The notes under the pieces: generated by a model
Told to the model about the DNA's origin: nothing
Seen by the model: the letters and a program-made list of their open reading frames with translations, nothing else
Database searches by the model: none
Made by a program: the position numbers and the translations under genes
Shown: piece by piece, positions 1 through 8,821 of the stretch
How positions within the stretch are numbered: position 1 is the first letter of the stretch
Layout: the number at the start of each line of letters is the position of its first letter
Origin: Planctomycetota bacterium
GTDB lineage: Bacteria > Planctomycetota > GCA-002687715 > DRQF01
Direction of reading: 5' to 3'
DNA length: 46,844 bases
Assembly: GCA_011369445.1 (NCBI GenBank)
Contig: DRQF01000096.1
Span: 1 to 46,844 of the forward strand

Positions 1-882
1 CCGGGAGTCCTCCTGCAGGGCACGATCCTCACACCGACGGGGCAACCCGTCGTCGGAGCCGATCTGGACGTGGAGAAGCAGCCCGGTCATTTCCAGCTCT
101 ACACGCCGCACGACAGCACCGATGGGAATGGCGCTTTTAGCCTCGTCGTGCCCACGGGGAATCTGATCGTCATCGTTCAGCCCGCGTTCAGCACGGGCTT
201 GGTGGCCGCCCGGACGGCCACCCTCACCGTAACCACGTCCACCGTGCTCGCACCGTGGACACTCGCGGCCGGACAGCCGCTCACGGGTACCGTCACGAAC
301 GCGTTCGGCCAGCCGGAAGTGGGGGCCGACATCGACGTCGTCGATCCCGCCACGGGCCTCGACATCCCGTCGCCCGATGACAACACGGACTCCAACGGCC
401 AGTTCCACGTCAACGTTCCTCTGGGCACATGGGACGTCATCCTGCGCCCCAGTCGATTCAGCATCGCCAAGGAGCAGACGATGAGCGCCGTCGCGATCGC
501 CGGTCCGACGACCTTGAACTTCACTCTCACGACCGTCCCGACCTTCGTCTACCTGGCGGCGTCGGGAGGCACGCTGACGCGGATTCCGAACGGAAGTCCC
601 TTGCCCGTGGACATCGCGGTCTACAACCCGACGCCTTTCGTCCAGGGGCACATGCTGCGCATTCTCCTGGAGGACCCTTTCGGCGTGGCCGCTCCCCTCT
701 TCCCCGACCTGCCGTTGATTCTGACTCCGCAGCAGTTCCTGTTCGGGCTGTCGTTTCCGCTGCCCCTTCCACCGGTGAGTCCGACCTTGACCGGACTCCC
801 GTTCCGCGTCCGGTTTCTGGTGATCGATCCTTTGACGAACGAGGTCGTCGACCAAGCGGACACCCGCTTCATCCCCGAGTAG
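1..882 (+). CDS. Secreted-type protein with tandem carboxypeptidase-regulatory-like domains (5' partial)
   Basis: The reading frame is open to the first base of the window, so the true start lies upstream; it ends at a TAG at 880-882. The visible 293 residues hold two repeats of a beta-sandwich module of the carboxypeptidase-regulatory-like/CNA-B kind. Each begins with a 'G-T-(I/V)-x-(T/N)' strand, has 'GQP.VGAD' and a turn 'T-D-(G/S)-N-G', and ends in 'VP.G...(V/I)..P' (about bases 19-180 and 280-460). A third region (about 540-882) is a different beta-rich domain with many Pro and Leu residues. Such modules are usually structural parts of surface or periplasmic proteins; no catalytic motif is visible. 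The next gene is convergent, 18 bases away, with no clear terminator between them. The domain call is fairly safe; the function of the whole protein is unknown. Confidence 0.8.
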   Translation, partial: PGVLLQGTILTPTGQPVVGADLDVEKQPGHFQLYTPHDSTDGNGAFSLVVPTGNLIVIVQPAFSTGLVAARTATLTVTTSTVLAPWTLAAGQPLTGTVTNAFGQPEVGADIDVVDPATGLDIPSPDDNTDSNGQFHVNVPLGTWDVILRPSRFSIAKEQTMSAVAIAGPTTLNFTLTTVPTFVYLAASGGTLTRIPNGSPLPVDIAVYNPTPFVQGHMLRILLEDPFGVAAPLFPDLPLILTPQQFLFGLSFPLPLPPVSPTLTGLPFRVRFLVIDPLTNEVVDQADTRFIPE

Positions 883-900
883 GAGGCGTCGCCTCGACGT

Positions 901-2274
901 TCACAAGACATCCCATGCGAGGACCCGGACGATGCCGTCCTCCGGGTCCTCGACCACCGCGGAGAATGAGAAGCCGCCGTCATGATGTCCCCAGACCCCA
1001 GCCAGAGGCGCCGGAAACCGCAACGAAGCCTTCTTCGCCGGGAGAGACAAACGCCCCTTCGCTTTCCCCTGCTCCCCTTTCACCTCGAAGACGGTGATCC
1101 CTGCCTCCGCGTCCGGCAGAACCAGAAGAGCACCCTCTGGGCCGGAATGCACCGATAAAGGGGCGCGCAGCCGAAGCCGGCGCCGCGCGGAAGTGAGATG
1201 GATCTCGAACGGCAAGGCGACCTTCCTAATCCACTTCGGAGTGGGATCGAACCGGGTTCCATTCCACACGTGCAACGTCACTTCCGCGGGAAGTATCCCC
1301 TTTCTCAAGACGGTCACCTGAGCGACCAGGCTCAGCCGCGGGACTCTGAGGACGCCGAGGGTGGGCGGGCTCGTTGGAGTGCCTGGAAGAAAAAAGCGCC
1401 CCACGATCCACCCTTCCTTCTGAAGGATCTGATCGGGTCCTCGAGGCTCATCGGCCATGCGATCTCGCCCGAGATAGACGAGGAGTCGGCCATGCCCGGG
1501 ATCTGTGAAAAGCAGGTCGGGGGTCCCGTCGCCATCCACGTCTTCGAGGAGATCCTCGACGATGTGTTCGAAACCAAGGATGTCCGTGCTGCGGTCGAGA
1601 GGCATCCTCGCCCAAGGACGTGCGGAATCGGATACGTTCCACGTGGACAACGCGCCCCGCAGGGCGACAAGCCAACGGCTCCCGGAGAACGGCCTCACTC
1701 CAGGCACGATGCGCCGGGCCTCCATCGTGTCCCCCAGCCCCCACCCCAGAGACTGCCGGCCGTGGATCGGCGCGTCGATGGATCGAAAGCTCGGAGGCTT
1801 GCCCCCGCCGAACCGGATGAGCTTCATTCCCTCCCCGGTCGGTATGGCGCAAGCGAACCCGTTCTTCCGCCTTCGCGCGAAGGTGCGGTGCAGCGGGGCA
1901 TGGGTGGAGTTCCCCCGAAAGAATCCGCCGGTGCCCTCGATGTGTCTCCACGGGCCCCCGCTCCGTCGCCACCTCAGCCCGTCGGCCGAGAGAGCGAAAA
2001 AGGCGTATCCCTCCCTCTCATCCGGCGTCAGGTCCCAGACGAAGGTTCCGGCGGGCAAGGAGAAGACAGAACGGGTGACGGGCTCCGATCGGCCGAGGTC
2101 GAGGACAGCCCCTGTCCGCCCGGTCTGGATCACGCAATCCGAAGGCCTGTCCGGCGCGAGAAAGCAGGCATCGATCTCGGAGGCCACGGCCAACACCCGC
2201 GGAGAGATCGGCTCCTGGGACTCGAGGACGTTGGCGCTCAAGACCAAGACGAGAAGCGGCAAGGTGAATCTCAT
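901..2274 (-). CDS. Secreted protein with an FG-GAP/VCBS-like repeat, hypothetical
   Basis: A 457-residue protein. I chose the ATG at 2274 because the hydrophobic signal peptide (MRFTLPLLVLVLSANVLESQ) begins there; the frame stays open upstream to 2487, but that part is arginine-rich antisense sequence of no protein character. Around residues 235-265 there is a classic FG-GAP/VCBS calcium loop, 'DVDGDGTPDLLF', followed by a Gly-rich strand. The rest is beta-rich and may form a propeller in which only one repeat keeps the calcium consensus. It is the last gene of the operon that starts with the metal ABC importer at 8666, 47 bases after the HEAT lipoprotein gene. It probably acts in the periplasm or at the surface. 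No enzyme motif is visible. Confidence 0.75.
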   Translation of the reverse strand: MRFTLPLLVLVLSANVLESQEPISPRVLAVASEIDACFLAPDRPSDCVIQTGRTGAVLDLGRSEPVTRSVFSLPAGTFVWDLTPDEREGYAFFALSADGLRWRRSGGPWRHIEGTGGFFRGNSTHAPLHRTFARRRKNGFACAIPTGEGMKLIRFGGGKPPSFRSIDAPIHGRQSLGWGLGDTMEARRIVPGVRPFSGSRWLVALRGALSTWNVSDSARPWARMPLDRSTDILGFEHIVEDLLEDVDGDGTPDLLFTDPGHGRLLVYLGRDRMADEPRGPDQILQKEGWIVGRFFLPGTPTSPPTLGVLRVPRLSLVAQVTVLRKGILPAEVTLHVWNGTRFDPTPKWIRKVALPFEIHLTSARRRLRLRAPLSVHSGPEGALLVLPDAEAGITVFEVKGEQGKAKGRLSLPAKKASLRFPAPLAGVWGHHDGGFSFSAVVEDPEDGIVRVLAWDVL

Positions 2275-2321
2275 GAGCGCATGGTAATCGAGAGCGTCCG
2301 GGCGGCCCACTCTGCGTAACC

Positions 2322-3644
2322 TCAACCGCCAGCGACCTTCTCCTCCACGGCGCGCAGCGCCGCCTCGGTCAGAGGCTTGTCGGCGTCGAGCCCGGGGAGA
2401 TCGCCCAACCACTCCCGCAGGATCTCGACGGCATCGACGCGCGCATCGACGTCGTCCCCCCTCAAGATGTCGCGCACGACGGGCCACTGGGAGCGGTCGC
2501 CCAGACGCAGTCGGGACAACGCGGCAAGCCTGCGCAGTCGTCGGTCCGAGCGAGGATTCTGGGACACCCGTTTCAATCGAGGCAAGACCTTGTCCGGATC
2601 GCCGGCTCCTCCCAAAGCCCTCACCGCGGCCGCGACGACCCCCTCATCGTCGTCATCGAGGAGGGCGGCAAGCTTGTCGGATGCGGCGCGATCGCGCCCT
2701 TTTCCTAGGGCCAAGGCGGCTCGGGCACGGACGGCGGGAGAAGGGTCATCCAGCCGCCCCCGCAACAGTTCGAACGCCCTCGGTCCACCGAGTTTCTCCA
2801 AGACCTGGACCGCCGAGGCGCACAGCTGCTGGTTCCCCGCCATGCGGGGGTCTCGAAACGCCGCCTCGATGTGATCGAGGGCAAGGCCGTCCATGCGGGC
2901 GAGGTCGCGACGGGCCTGCTCCATGAAAAGAACCTGATGCTGTCCCATCATCGCCACGAGAAAGCGCGTGCGTCGATCCAGGTTGGCATCCTCACCGGCC
3001 CTCGGGTGAGGCCTGGGCGGTTTCGGGGGCGACTGTTGGAGAAACTTCTCCCACCGCGCGATCGCCTCCAGTTTCATCGTCCAGCCCGCGTCGGTATCGA
3101 AACCGAAGTCCCGACCCGTGATCTCCTTCAGGATCCGGTGGGCCGTCTCATTGGCAAACGCCTTCTCGCGGAGGGACTGAACGAGAACCGGTAGCCCTTC
3201 CGCGGACCCGAACTTCCAAAGAGCACGGGCGGCATGGTTTCGCACGACAGGATGCCTGTCCCACAGCGCGCTGATGAGATCCGGTAGGGCCGCGACGGCG
3301 CCCAGGCGCTCGAGGGCTATGATGGCCGTCCAGCGGAGCTCGGCCCGCGTGTCCGGCCCATCGAAGGGATTCTCCTCCGTATGGTAACCCAGGTCGGAGT
3401 CGTCCGGGACCATGAGAAACGCCTGCTGGGAGCGATCCTTCATGACCCGGAGCAGAGCTTCCAACACATCCTGAGGAACCGGCGCCCTGAGGCGATCCAT
3501 GGCATCGAGGCGCTCTTTCTCAGGAGCCCCTTCGTCGGCAATGAGTTTCGCCGTCGCCGACGTGGCCACCGTGGGACGCGTCGTCTTCGTGCAGCTCAAA
3601 ACAGCCGCGACGCACAGGACAATCCACCATTCAACGCGGAACAT
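2322..3644 (-). CDS. HEAT-repeat lipoprotein
   Basis: A 440-residue protein. The N-terminus is a lipoprotein signal (MFRVEWWIVLCVAAVLSC), with the lipobox ending at Cys18, so it is probably anchored in a membrane facing the periplasm. The remainder is alpha-helical with HEAT/PBS-lyase-type repeats, visible at about residues 100-150 ('LISALWDRHPVVRNHAARAL') and 280-350 ('LRGRLDDPSPAVRARAALAL', then 'LAALLDDDDEGVVAAAVRAL'). These repeats form protein-binding solenoids. A purine-rich ribosome-binding site (GAGAGGTGG) precedes the ATG. The start overlaps the end of the upstream cytochrome gene by 14 bases, so the two are very likely translated from one message. A scaffold role for the neighbouring cytochrome or transporter is possible but is inference. 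Confidence 0.85.
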   Translation of the reverse strand: MFRVEWWIVLCVAAVLSCTKTTRPTVATSATAKLIADEGAPEKERLDAMDRLRAPVPQDVLEALLRVMKDRSQQAFLMVPDDSDLGYHTEENPFDGPDTRAELRWTAIIALERLGAVAALPDLISALWDRHPVVRNHAARALWKFGSAEGLPVLVQSLREKAFANETAHRILKEITGRDFGFDTDAGWTMKLEAIARWEKFLQQSPPKPPRPHPRAGEDANLDRRTRFLVAMMGQHQVLFMEQARRDLARMDGLALDHIEAAFRDPRMAGNQQLCASAVQVLEKLGGPRAFELLRGRLDDPSPAVRARAALALGKGRDRAASDKLAALLDDDDEGVVAAAVRALGGAGDPDKVLPRLKRVSQNPRSDRRLRRLAALSRLRLGDRSQWPVVRDILRGDDVDARVDAVEILREWLGDLPGLDADKPLTEAALRAVEEKVAGG

Positions 3645-4905
3645 CGAGCCACCTCTCGTTGGTCACCACGGCGCGGTCATTCGCCAAGAAGGGATTGAGC
3701 TTGTAGTAGAGCCTCAGTCGCACACGACCGCCGAATCTTGGAAGAGCCATCCAGACCAGACGGGATTCCCCGGCCACGAGCTGGGTCGACTTGGGGTAGT
3801 AGACCTTGCGAACCGGACGGAATTCCGGAGGCACGCGAACTTGATGGGTGAGCAACGCGATGTTCTCGTTCTTGACATCCAGGGGAATGACCTCCCAGGC
3901 ATGATCGCTGAACGGATTCACGGCGTCGAATTCGCTGCGGTACGGATTCCTGAACCGCGCGAGCCGCAGTTCGGGCATCACCACACGGCCCCGATCCTCC
4001 AGTTGGATCTCGAGATCCACGGCGCGATGACGCTCGTCGGCGGGAAGGTTGTGCCCCACTCCGGTGTTCTTCACCTCGATGAGAAGCAGCGTTTTTCCGT
4101 CAAACGGGGCACCGCGTTCCAACTTCGGCAGGTCATCTCGTCCTGTCAGGTCCTTGACGGCGGCCATCCAGTCCTCATCGGGTCCCACGAAGCGAGCTCG
4201 AAGGGTGGCCGAGGTCTTCAAGAACTCGGCATCATGCCCGCCCGGGAAGCCGTGACCGCGATGCTCGGGCCGATCCACGCCCTTCGTCCCGGGACCGGGT
4301 GTGACCGGCATGTGACAATCGTTGCAATCCTTCCGGTCGGGTCCGTCCGCCGCGTAGCGCGTCTGAAGCCAGTCCTGGTTGACCTTGTGCTGGTCGTGGC
4401 AGGGGGCACAGAGGGTCATCGTTCGGATGGGTGCCCAGGTCACGGGATTGCACGGCGCATCGGCGGCGGCAGCGGTCAGTTCATGGGGCGCCGCCACGAC
4501 GTTCTTGTAGCGATGGCATGTAAAACAGTTGACCCCATCGTCACGGCGCGTCTGCCTCTCCAAGGCTCGGGCCCCCCAGCCCACCTCGATGAGGGGGCGA
4601 GGCGCGTGACACGGGATGCAATCTTTGTTCTTGAAGTTGTCGGAGAGATCCTTCCGGCGAGGCTCAGGATTTCGCCATGCGAACTCATGGTGAGACCCCT
4701 TCCACTCGGCGTAGACCTGGGGATGACACTCCTCGCACTCCTTGGAATCCGCCAGGCGCAAAGGGCCCTTGCCGTCGACCGAGGGGTGCTGAGACGGATC
4801 GCCGATCTTCGCGACATCCGTGTCACCCCCCCGCAGCCCGAACCAGACGGCGACGACCGACACCAGGAGAACGAGACCCAGCAGGGCACGAAGTTGGGGA
4901 CTCAT
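3631..4905 (-). CDS. Membrane-anchored multiheme cytochrome c (five CxxCH), c554-like
   Basis: A 424-residue protein whose ATG at 4905 overlaps the stop of the ABC ATPase gene (ATGA). An N-terminal transmembrane segment (about residues 7-24) is uncleaved or a signal anchor. Five heme-binding CxxCH motifs follow: CEECH 57-61, CIPCH 96-100, CFTCH 127-131, CAPCH 166-170 and CNDCH 194-198. Extra His residues between them (for example H72, H73, H141) could be distal ligands. The spacing fits the cytochrome c554/c552 superfamily of periplasmic electron carriers and nitrogen- or sulfur-cycle enzymes. The C-terminal half (about 240-424) has no heme motif and looks like a beta domain. Its place behind an iron-type importer suggests redox chemistry linked to the metal, or simply shared expression for cytochrome synthesis; the sequence cannot decide. 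Confidence 0.9.
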   Translation of the reverse strand: MSPQLRALLGLVLLVSVVAVWFGLRGGDTDVAKIGDPSQHPSVDGKGPLRLADSKECEECHPQVYAEWKGSHHEFAWRNPEPRRKDLSDNFKNKDCIPCHAPRPLIEVGWGARALERQTRRDDGVNCFTCHRYKNVVAAPHELTAAAADAPCNPVTWAPIRTMTLCAPCHDQHKVNQDWLQTRYAADGPDRKDCNDCHMPVTPGPGTKGVDRPEHRGHGFPGGHDAEFLKTSATLRARFVGPDEDWMAAVKDLTGRDDLPKLERGAPFDGKTLLLIEVKNTGVGHNLPADERHRAVDLEIQLEDRGRVVMPELRLARFRNPYRSEFDAVNPFSDHAWEVIPLDVKNENIALLTHQVRVPPEFRPVRKVYYPKSTQLVAGESRLVWMALPRFGGRVRLRLYYKLNPFLANDRAVVTNERWLDVPR

Positions 4906-5930
4906 TGCACGTCCTCCTTCAGGATCCAGGGAGTCTCCACCGCCTCGAGCGAGCACGCGTCTCCGACGGCCCAGGGACGATCGGATCTCGCAATGACGGT
5001 GAGCTCGCCAACCGCCGACTCCACCTGCCAATCTCTCCCTCCATAGCTCGTGGAAAGGACACGGCCCTGCGGGAGGTCGTCCCGGGGCAAGAGGCAGCGG
5101 ATCCCGTGGTCCCGCAGCACGAATCGGACGGGGCCCGGGTCGGACTCGACGGGAAGCTCACCCAGCACGCACACCAATCGTCCATCGCGCACCTCGCCGT
5201 CCAGGATGTTGCACGGTCCGAGAAACCTGGCCACGAATTCGTTTTCGGGTTGCCGATCAATCTCCCGCGGCGCCCCCACCTGGACGATCCTCCCCTTCTG
5301 CATCACGGCGACACGATCGCCGACGTGGAATGCCTCCTCGCGACGGTGCGTCACGTAGATCACGGTCACGCCTAGCTCGCGGTTGAGGCTTTTCAGCAGA
5401 TCTCCCACCTCAAGAGCCAAGACCGGGTCCACCGAGGACAGCGGCTCATCCAAAATCAGGACCTCGGGCTCCCCCATCAACGCCCGCCCTAGGGCCAGCC
5501 GCTGGGCTTGGCCGCCGGACAACTGGTGGGGCTTGCGACGTTCCATCCCTTCCAGACCAAGGGCCTTCAGGAGTTCACGCGCCCTCACGTGGCGCCGTTG
5601 GCGGGGCCCCTTCCCGGCGAAGAGCAACTGTTGCATGGCCGTCATATGAGGCCAAAGTGCCAGGTTCTGAAAAACCATTCCCACGGGACGCTCCCCCGGC
5701 GGTGTGTGGATCGTCGAATCCGCCGCGATTTCATTCCCGTAGCCGATCGACCCCTGCTCGACCCTCTCGAAACCCGCGAGGCAGCGCAAAAGCGTCGTCT
5801 TCCCGCAACCCGAAGGACCGAGCAGAGCGAGGACCTCGCCCTTTCGCACCTCGAGGTCGACGCCGTCGAGAACCCGCGTCGCTCCGTAGCCGAAAACGAT
5901 CCCCTGGATGGACAGTGCAAGGTCGCTCAC
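4902..5930 (-). CDS. ABC transporter ATP-binding protein, ferric iron type (FbpC/PotA family)
   Basis: A 342-residue ATPase that should power the permease encoded just upstream. The GTG start at 5930 overlaps the permease stop (GTGA); the 49-codon open extension upstream lies inside the permease gene and was rejected. Motifs: Walker A GPSGCGKT 38-45, Q-loop Q88, signature LSGGQ 137-141, Walker B VLILDEP 157-163, switch His195. After about residue 235 comes a C-terminal TOBE-like regulatory domain with 'GPCNILDGEV' at its start, as in the FbpC/PotA/MalK group. Gene order binding protein-permease-ATPase with a fused permease is the usual layout for Fe(3+) importers. The substrate is inferred from this architecture only. 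Confidence 0.92.
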   Translation of the reverse strand: MSDLALSIQGIVFGYGATRVLDGVDLEVRKGEVLALLGPSGCGKTTLLRCLAGFERVEQGSIGYGNEIAADSTIHTPPGERPVGMVFQNLALWPHMTAMQQLLFAGKGPRQRRHVRARELLKALGLEGMERRKPHQLSGGQAQRLALGRALMGEPEVLILDEPLSSVDPVLALEVGDLLKSLNRELGVTVIYVTHRREEAFHVGDRVAVMQKGRIVQVGAPREIDRQPENEFVARFLGPCNILDGEVRDGRLVCVLGELPVESDPGPVRFVLRDHGIRCLLPRDDLPQGRVLSTSYGGRDWQVESAVGELTVIARSDRPWAVGDACSLEAVETPWILKEDVQ

Positions 5931-7549
5931 AGGATCTGAACCTTTTTGTTGAAGACCAGCAGGTAGAAAGCGAACGGCAGCAGAGCCAAACCCGCCATCA
6001 TGATGCAAAGCGCGGCGACCTCTTCGTCTCGCGCGAAGTGAATCATGTTGAAAATGCGCACCTCGGCCGTCTGCCAACGTGCGGAGTTGACCACCAAGGA
6101 TGCGGACAGCTCACCGAGGATGAGCACGTAGGAGATCAGAAACGACGCCACGATTCCCGGCCACACCAGGGGCAAGACGATCCGAGAGTAGATCGCACCG
6201 CCGCTGCGACCGGTCAATTCAGCCGCCTCCAGAACGCCTTCCCCCATGCGATTCATGGTGGCACGGAGACAACGCAGCGAGAACGGCAGGAACATCATCA
6301 GGTACGTGAACAAAGAGATTCCCATTCCCTGATAGATGTACTCGTCCACCCACCAGGTGCCGGAAAGGCGACTCCAAAACCGGGTGGAGGCAACGCCCAC
6401 GACCACGGCCGGGAAGGCCAGGGGAAGCAGGTAGATCGCTTCCAGCGTGAAGGCCTTGCGCCGGGGCCACTTCAGCAGACAAAGCGCCACGACGAGCCCT
6501 GCCGCCATCACCAGGAAACCGCCCACGACCGCCAGTTGGAACGAATTCGTAAGTTCGGGAAGCAATTGCTTGAAGACGGCCTGGTAGGTCGCAAAGGGAC
6601 CCGCCTTCGCGACCAACGAGGCGAGGGGCCATCCGGCCGTCAGACTCAGCGTGCCGAAAGCGATGAGGAAAGCTGTCCTCGAACGCGGGCGCAGGGTGTC
6701 GGGGGTCCTCTGGAAGCTGACCGTCCCGCCCCACACCCGCCGCCCCGTACCGAGGGCCACGAAGAGAAAAGCGCAAAGGGCGACGACGACGAGAGGGGTC
6801 GCCACGACGAGGGCTGTCGACGGATCCACATTGCTTGCGGTGAAGAAGACCTCCAGCATGATCGTGGGCGTGTCGAGGAGGGCGGGGATTCCATGGCAGG
6901 CCGCCGCGAAGAGAAAGACGAAGAAGGCGCCGGCCAAGATATGGTCCTTCAAAAGAGGAAGGGTCACCCGCAGAAGAGTCTTTCGCCGGCCCACGGTGGC
7001 CAGCGCGGCCTCTTCGAGACTGGGGTCGAGCCGCTTCAGTCCCGCGGAGATCACCAGCGCGGCCAACGGCCAGAACGCCGCGGCCATCATCCACATGGCG
7101 CCTGGAAACACCAACGGCGCTCCCCCGACGTCGAAGACGCCGGCACGCACGTCGAAGGGTATTCCCATGTTCCGGAGGGCCTCGGAGACGTAACCCGTCT
7201 TCCCGAGAATCCGTAGCCACGAGATGGCATGGATGTGGGGCGGAATCAACAGGGGCGCCACGTAGAGAACTCCCAGGAGTTTGCGGCCGGGGAATTCCGC
7301 CCGGTGCAAGCAGAGCGCCGTCGGGAGTGCGAAGAGCAACGCGATCAGAGTCGTCCCGGCCGCGAGAACCGCGGTGTCGACCATCCGGTCGAGAACGACG
7401 GTACTCAGGGCGGCCCATCGGCCTGCCACATCACCCGTCAACGTCTCCCCGAATGCGGTGACCAGGGGAAGGATGACGGCAAGGCCCACGAGGAGACTCC
7501 CCCAGCAGACGACGGACCTCGAAAGATTTCGGCGGGACCCTCCCCTCAT
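5927..7549 (-). CDS. ABC transporter permease with two fused BPD_transp_1 halves (ferric iron type)
   Basis: A 540-residue integral membrane protein with about 12 hydrophobic segments in two similar halves. Each half carries the cytoplasmic EAA coupling loop that docks on the ATPase: first 'LEEAALATVGRRKTLLRVTLP', then, near residue 450, 'LEAAELTGRSGGAIYSRIVLP'. Fused permeases of this size are typical of FbpB/SfuB-type Fe(3+) importers. I placed the start at the ATG at 7549, preceded by GGGAG eight bases upstream. An earlier in-frame start at 7588 would overlap the binding-protein gene by 26 bases and add a polar tail before the first membrane span. The stop overlaps the ATPase start (GTGA). 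Confidence 0.9.
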   Translation of the reverse strand: MRGGSRRNLSRSVVCWGSLLVGLAVILPLVTAFGETLTGDVAGRWAALSTVVLDRMVDTAVLAAGTTLIALLFALPTALCLHRAEFPGRKLLGVLYVAPLLIPPHIHAISWLRILGKTGYVSEALRNMGIPFDVRAGVFDVGGAPLVFPGAMWMMAAAFWPLAALVISAGLKRLDPSLEEAALATVGRRKTLLRVTLPLLKDHILAGAFFVFLFAAACHGIPALLDTPTIMLEVFFTASNVDPSTALVVATPLVVVALCAFLFVALGTGRRVWGGTVSFQRTPDTLRPRSRTAFLIAFGTLSLTAGWPLASLVAKAGPFATYQAVFKQLLPELTNSFQLAVVGGFLVMAAGLVVALCLLKWPRRKAFTLEAIYLLPLAFPAVVVGVASTRFWSRLSGTWWVDEYIYQGMGISLFTYLMMFLPFSLRCLRATMNRMGEGVLEAAELTGRSGGAIYSRIVLPLVWPGIVASFLISYVLILGELSASLVVNSARWQTAEVRIFNMIHFARDEEVAALCIMMAGLALLPFAFYLLVFNKKVQIL

Positions 7550-7562
7550 CGATGCAACTCCC

Positions 7563-8666
7563 TCACTCCGACCCTCGACGGCGGGCAAAGCCGATCAGGG
7601 CCACCGCCGCGATGGCCAGCAGACCGACCCAGATGGCCCACCGACTCTTCTCACCCACGGTCCCGCCGCGGGCTCGATCGAATCTTCGCTTCAGCCATGG
7701 AGCGTAAGTTTCCAGCTGGCGTCCCACGTCCTCCCAGTCCACGGCCATCGGTCGGATGCCCTTCAAGTGGGCCGGCGGCTCGAGGCCCGGCCGAAGCGGG
7801 ATCTGGGCGCTGCGACCGCTGGCCAGTCGTTCCTCGACCCGTGGGGACAGCAGATAGTCGATGAGCTTGCGGGCGGCCTCGGGGTGGGGAGCCCCCTTGA
7901 TGAGAGCCACGGAATTGGGAATCACGAGGGTGCCCATCTCCCCCTCGTCCTGGTCGGGCAGGATGATGCCGGTGGGATGCCCCTTCATTCGAGAGACGTT
8001 CGCATCGTCCGTGTCGGTATAGCCCCAGACGAACGCGCCTCGTCCCACTTCGCGCATGACCATGGCATTGCCGGCCTGCCACTGAATCCCCGCGGCGAGC
8101 AGCCTCTCGACGAACGCCTGGGTGCGTGTTTCCCCCCACACCGAAAACAACGCCGCGAAGTGGGTCAGCGTGGTTCCCGTGAGAGGTTTCGCCATGGCGA
8201 TCCGCCCTTTCCATCGGGGGTCCACGAGATCCATGAGACCCTTGGGAGGCGTCTCGTCGCCGATCAGCTCCTTGTTGTAGATGATCACCCGAGCCCGCGC
8301 GGCAAAGCCGGTCCAGAAGCCGTCCGGATCCTTGAAGCCCTCCGGGATGCCCTGGGCCGAAGGGGATCTGTAGGCCTCGAGGAGACCCAGGTTCTTGAGA
8401 CGAATCGTCTGGGCGACCTCATTGTTCCAATAGACGTCGCAGCGCGGACGATCCTTCTCGGCGATGATCCTGTTGACCATTCCGATGGTCTTGTTCGCCT
8501 CGACGTCCCATTGTCCGAGGACCTGGATGCCGGTCTCGGCCTGGAAATCGTCGAGAACCCCTTTGGAAATGGGTTCATCGAGGCTGACGTAGACGGAGAC
8601 CTGCGCCGAGCCGGCGGTATGGAGAAGAAAACCCGCGAGGAGGGCGCGGACGAAGAGGTTTCTCAT
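7563..8666 (-). CDS. Extracellular solute-binding protein of a ferric-iron-type ABC importer, with C-terminal membrane anchor
   Basis: A 366-residue family 1 solute-binding protein (FbpA/AfuA-like). The signal peptide spans about residues 1-21 (MRNLFVRALLAGFLLHTAGS). The mature protein begins 'VYVSLDEP', and 'VLDDFQAETGIQV', 'DVYWNNE', 'IIYNKELI' and 'LIDYLLSP' are typical of the family. The ATG at 8666 has GAGGAAA upstream. Unusually, residues about 342-359 form a hydrophobic helix (WVGLLAIAAVALIGF) followed by ARRRGSE, so the protein should be tethered to the inner membrane by its C-terminus rather than free or lipid-anchored. It is the first gene of the importer operon. I cannot assign the two Tyr ligands of classical FbpA with confidence, so iron specificity is probable, not shown. 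Confidence 0.9.
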   Translation of the reverse strand: MRNLFVRALLAGFLLHTAGSAQVSVYVSLDEPISKGVLDDFQAETGIQVLGQWDVEANKTIGMVNRIIAEKDRPRCDVYWNNEVAQTIRLKNLGLLEAYRSPSAQGIPEGFKDPDGFWTGFAARARVIIYNKELIGDETPPKGLMDLVDPRWKGRIAMAKPLTGTTLTHFAALFSVWGETRTQAFVERLLAAGIQWQAGNAMVMREVGRGAFVWGYTDTDDANVSRMKGHPTGIILPDQDEGEMGTLVIPNSVALIKGAPHPEAARKLIDYLLSPRVEERLASGRSAQIPLRPGLEPPAHLKGIRPMAVDWEDVGRQLETYAPWLKRRFDRARGGTVGEKSRWAIWVGLLAIAAVALIGFARRRGSE

Positions 8667-8741
8667 GAGCTCAGTTTCCTCGAGGCATCGGGACCGGGAA
8701 TCGACTCGCAAGTGGGGAGCCGAACTCGCTTTTTCGCCAAG

Positions 8742-8768
8742 AGCTTAGGACAAGGAGGGATACAGCAA
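8742..8768 (-). promoter_or_regulatory. Possible sigma-70-like promoter of the iron-type ABC operon
   Basis: In the 155-base gap upstream of the solute-binding protein gene, reading on the minus strand, TTGCTG (8768-8763) and TAAGCT (8747-8742) are 15 bases apart, about 75 bases before the start codon. The -10 hexamer is the same as in the better candidate at 26241-26268. The spacer is short and the match weak, so this is only a suggestion. Confidence 0.2.
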
Positions 8769-8821
8769 CACCCGTCCCTAGCCCCGCGCCGCCATGCTAC
8801 CCCATCGTAACGCTCGAGCCG

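Noticed and set aside
3499-5046. 515-residue plus-strand reading frame antisense to the cytochrome and ATPase genes
   Set aside because: It mirrors strongly supported minus-strand genes with CxxCH motifs. High GC makes long antisense frames common here. No domain is recognisable in it.
5657-7216. 519-residue plus-strand frame antisense to the permease
   Set aside because: It is low-complexity (Arg, Gly, Gln, His) and opposite a clear permease with two EAA loops.
7281-8810. 509-residue plus-strand frame antisense to the solute-binding protein
   Set aside because: It lies opposite a family-matched gene and has no recognisable domain.
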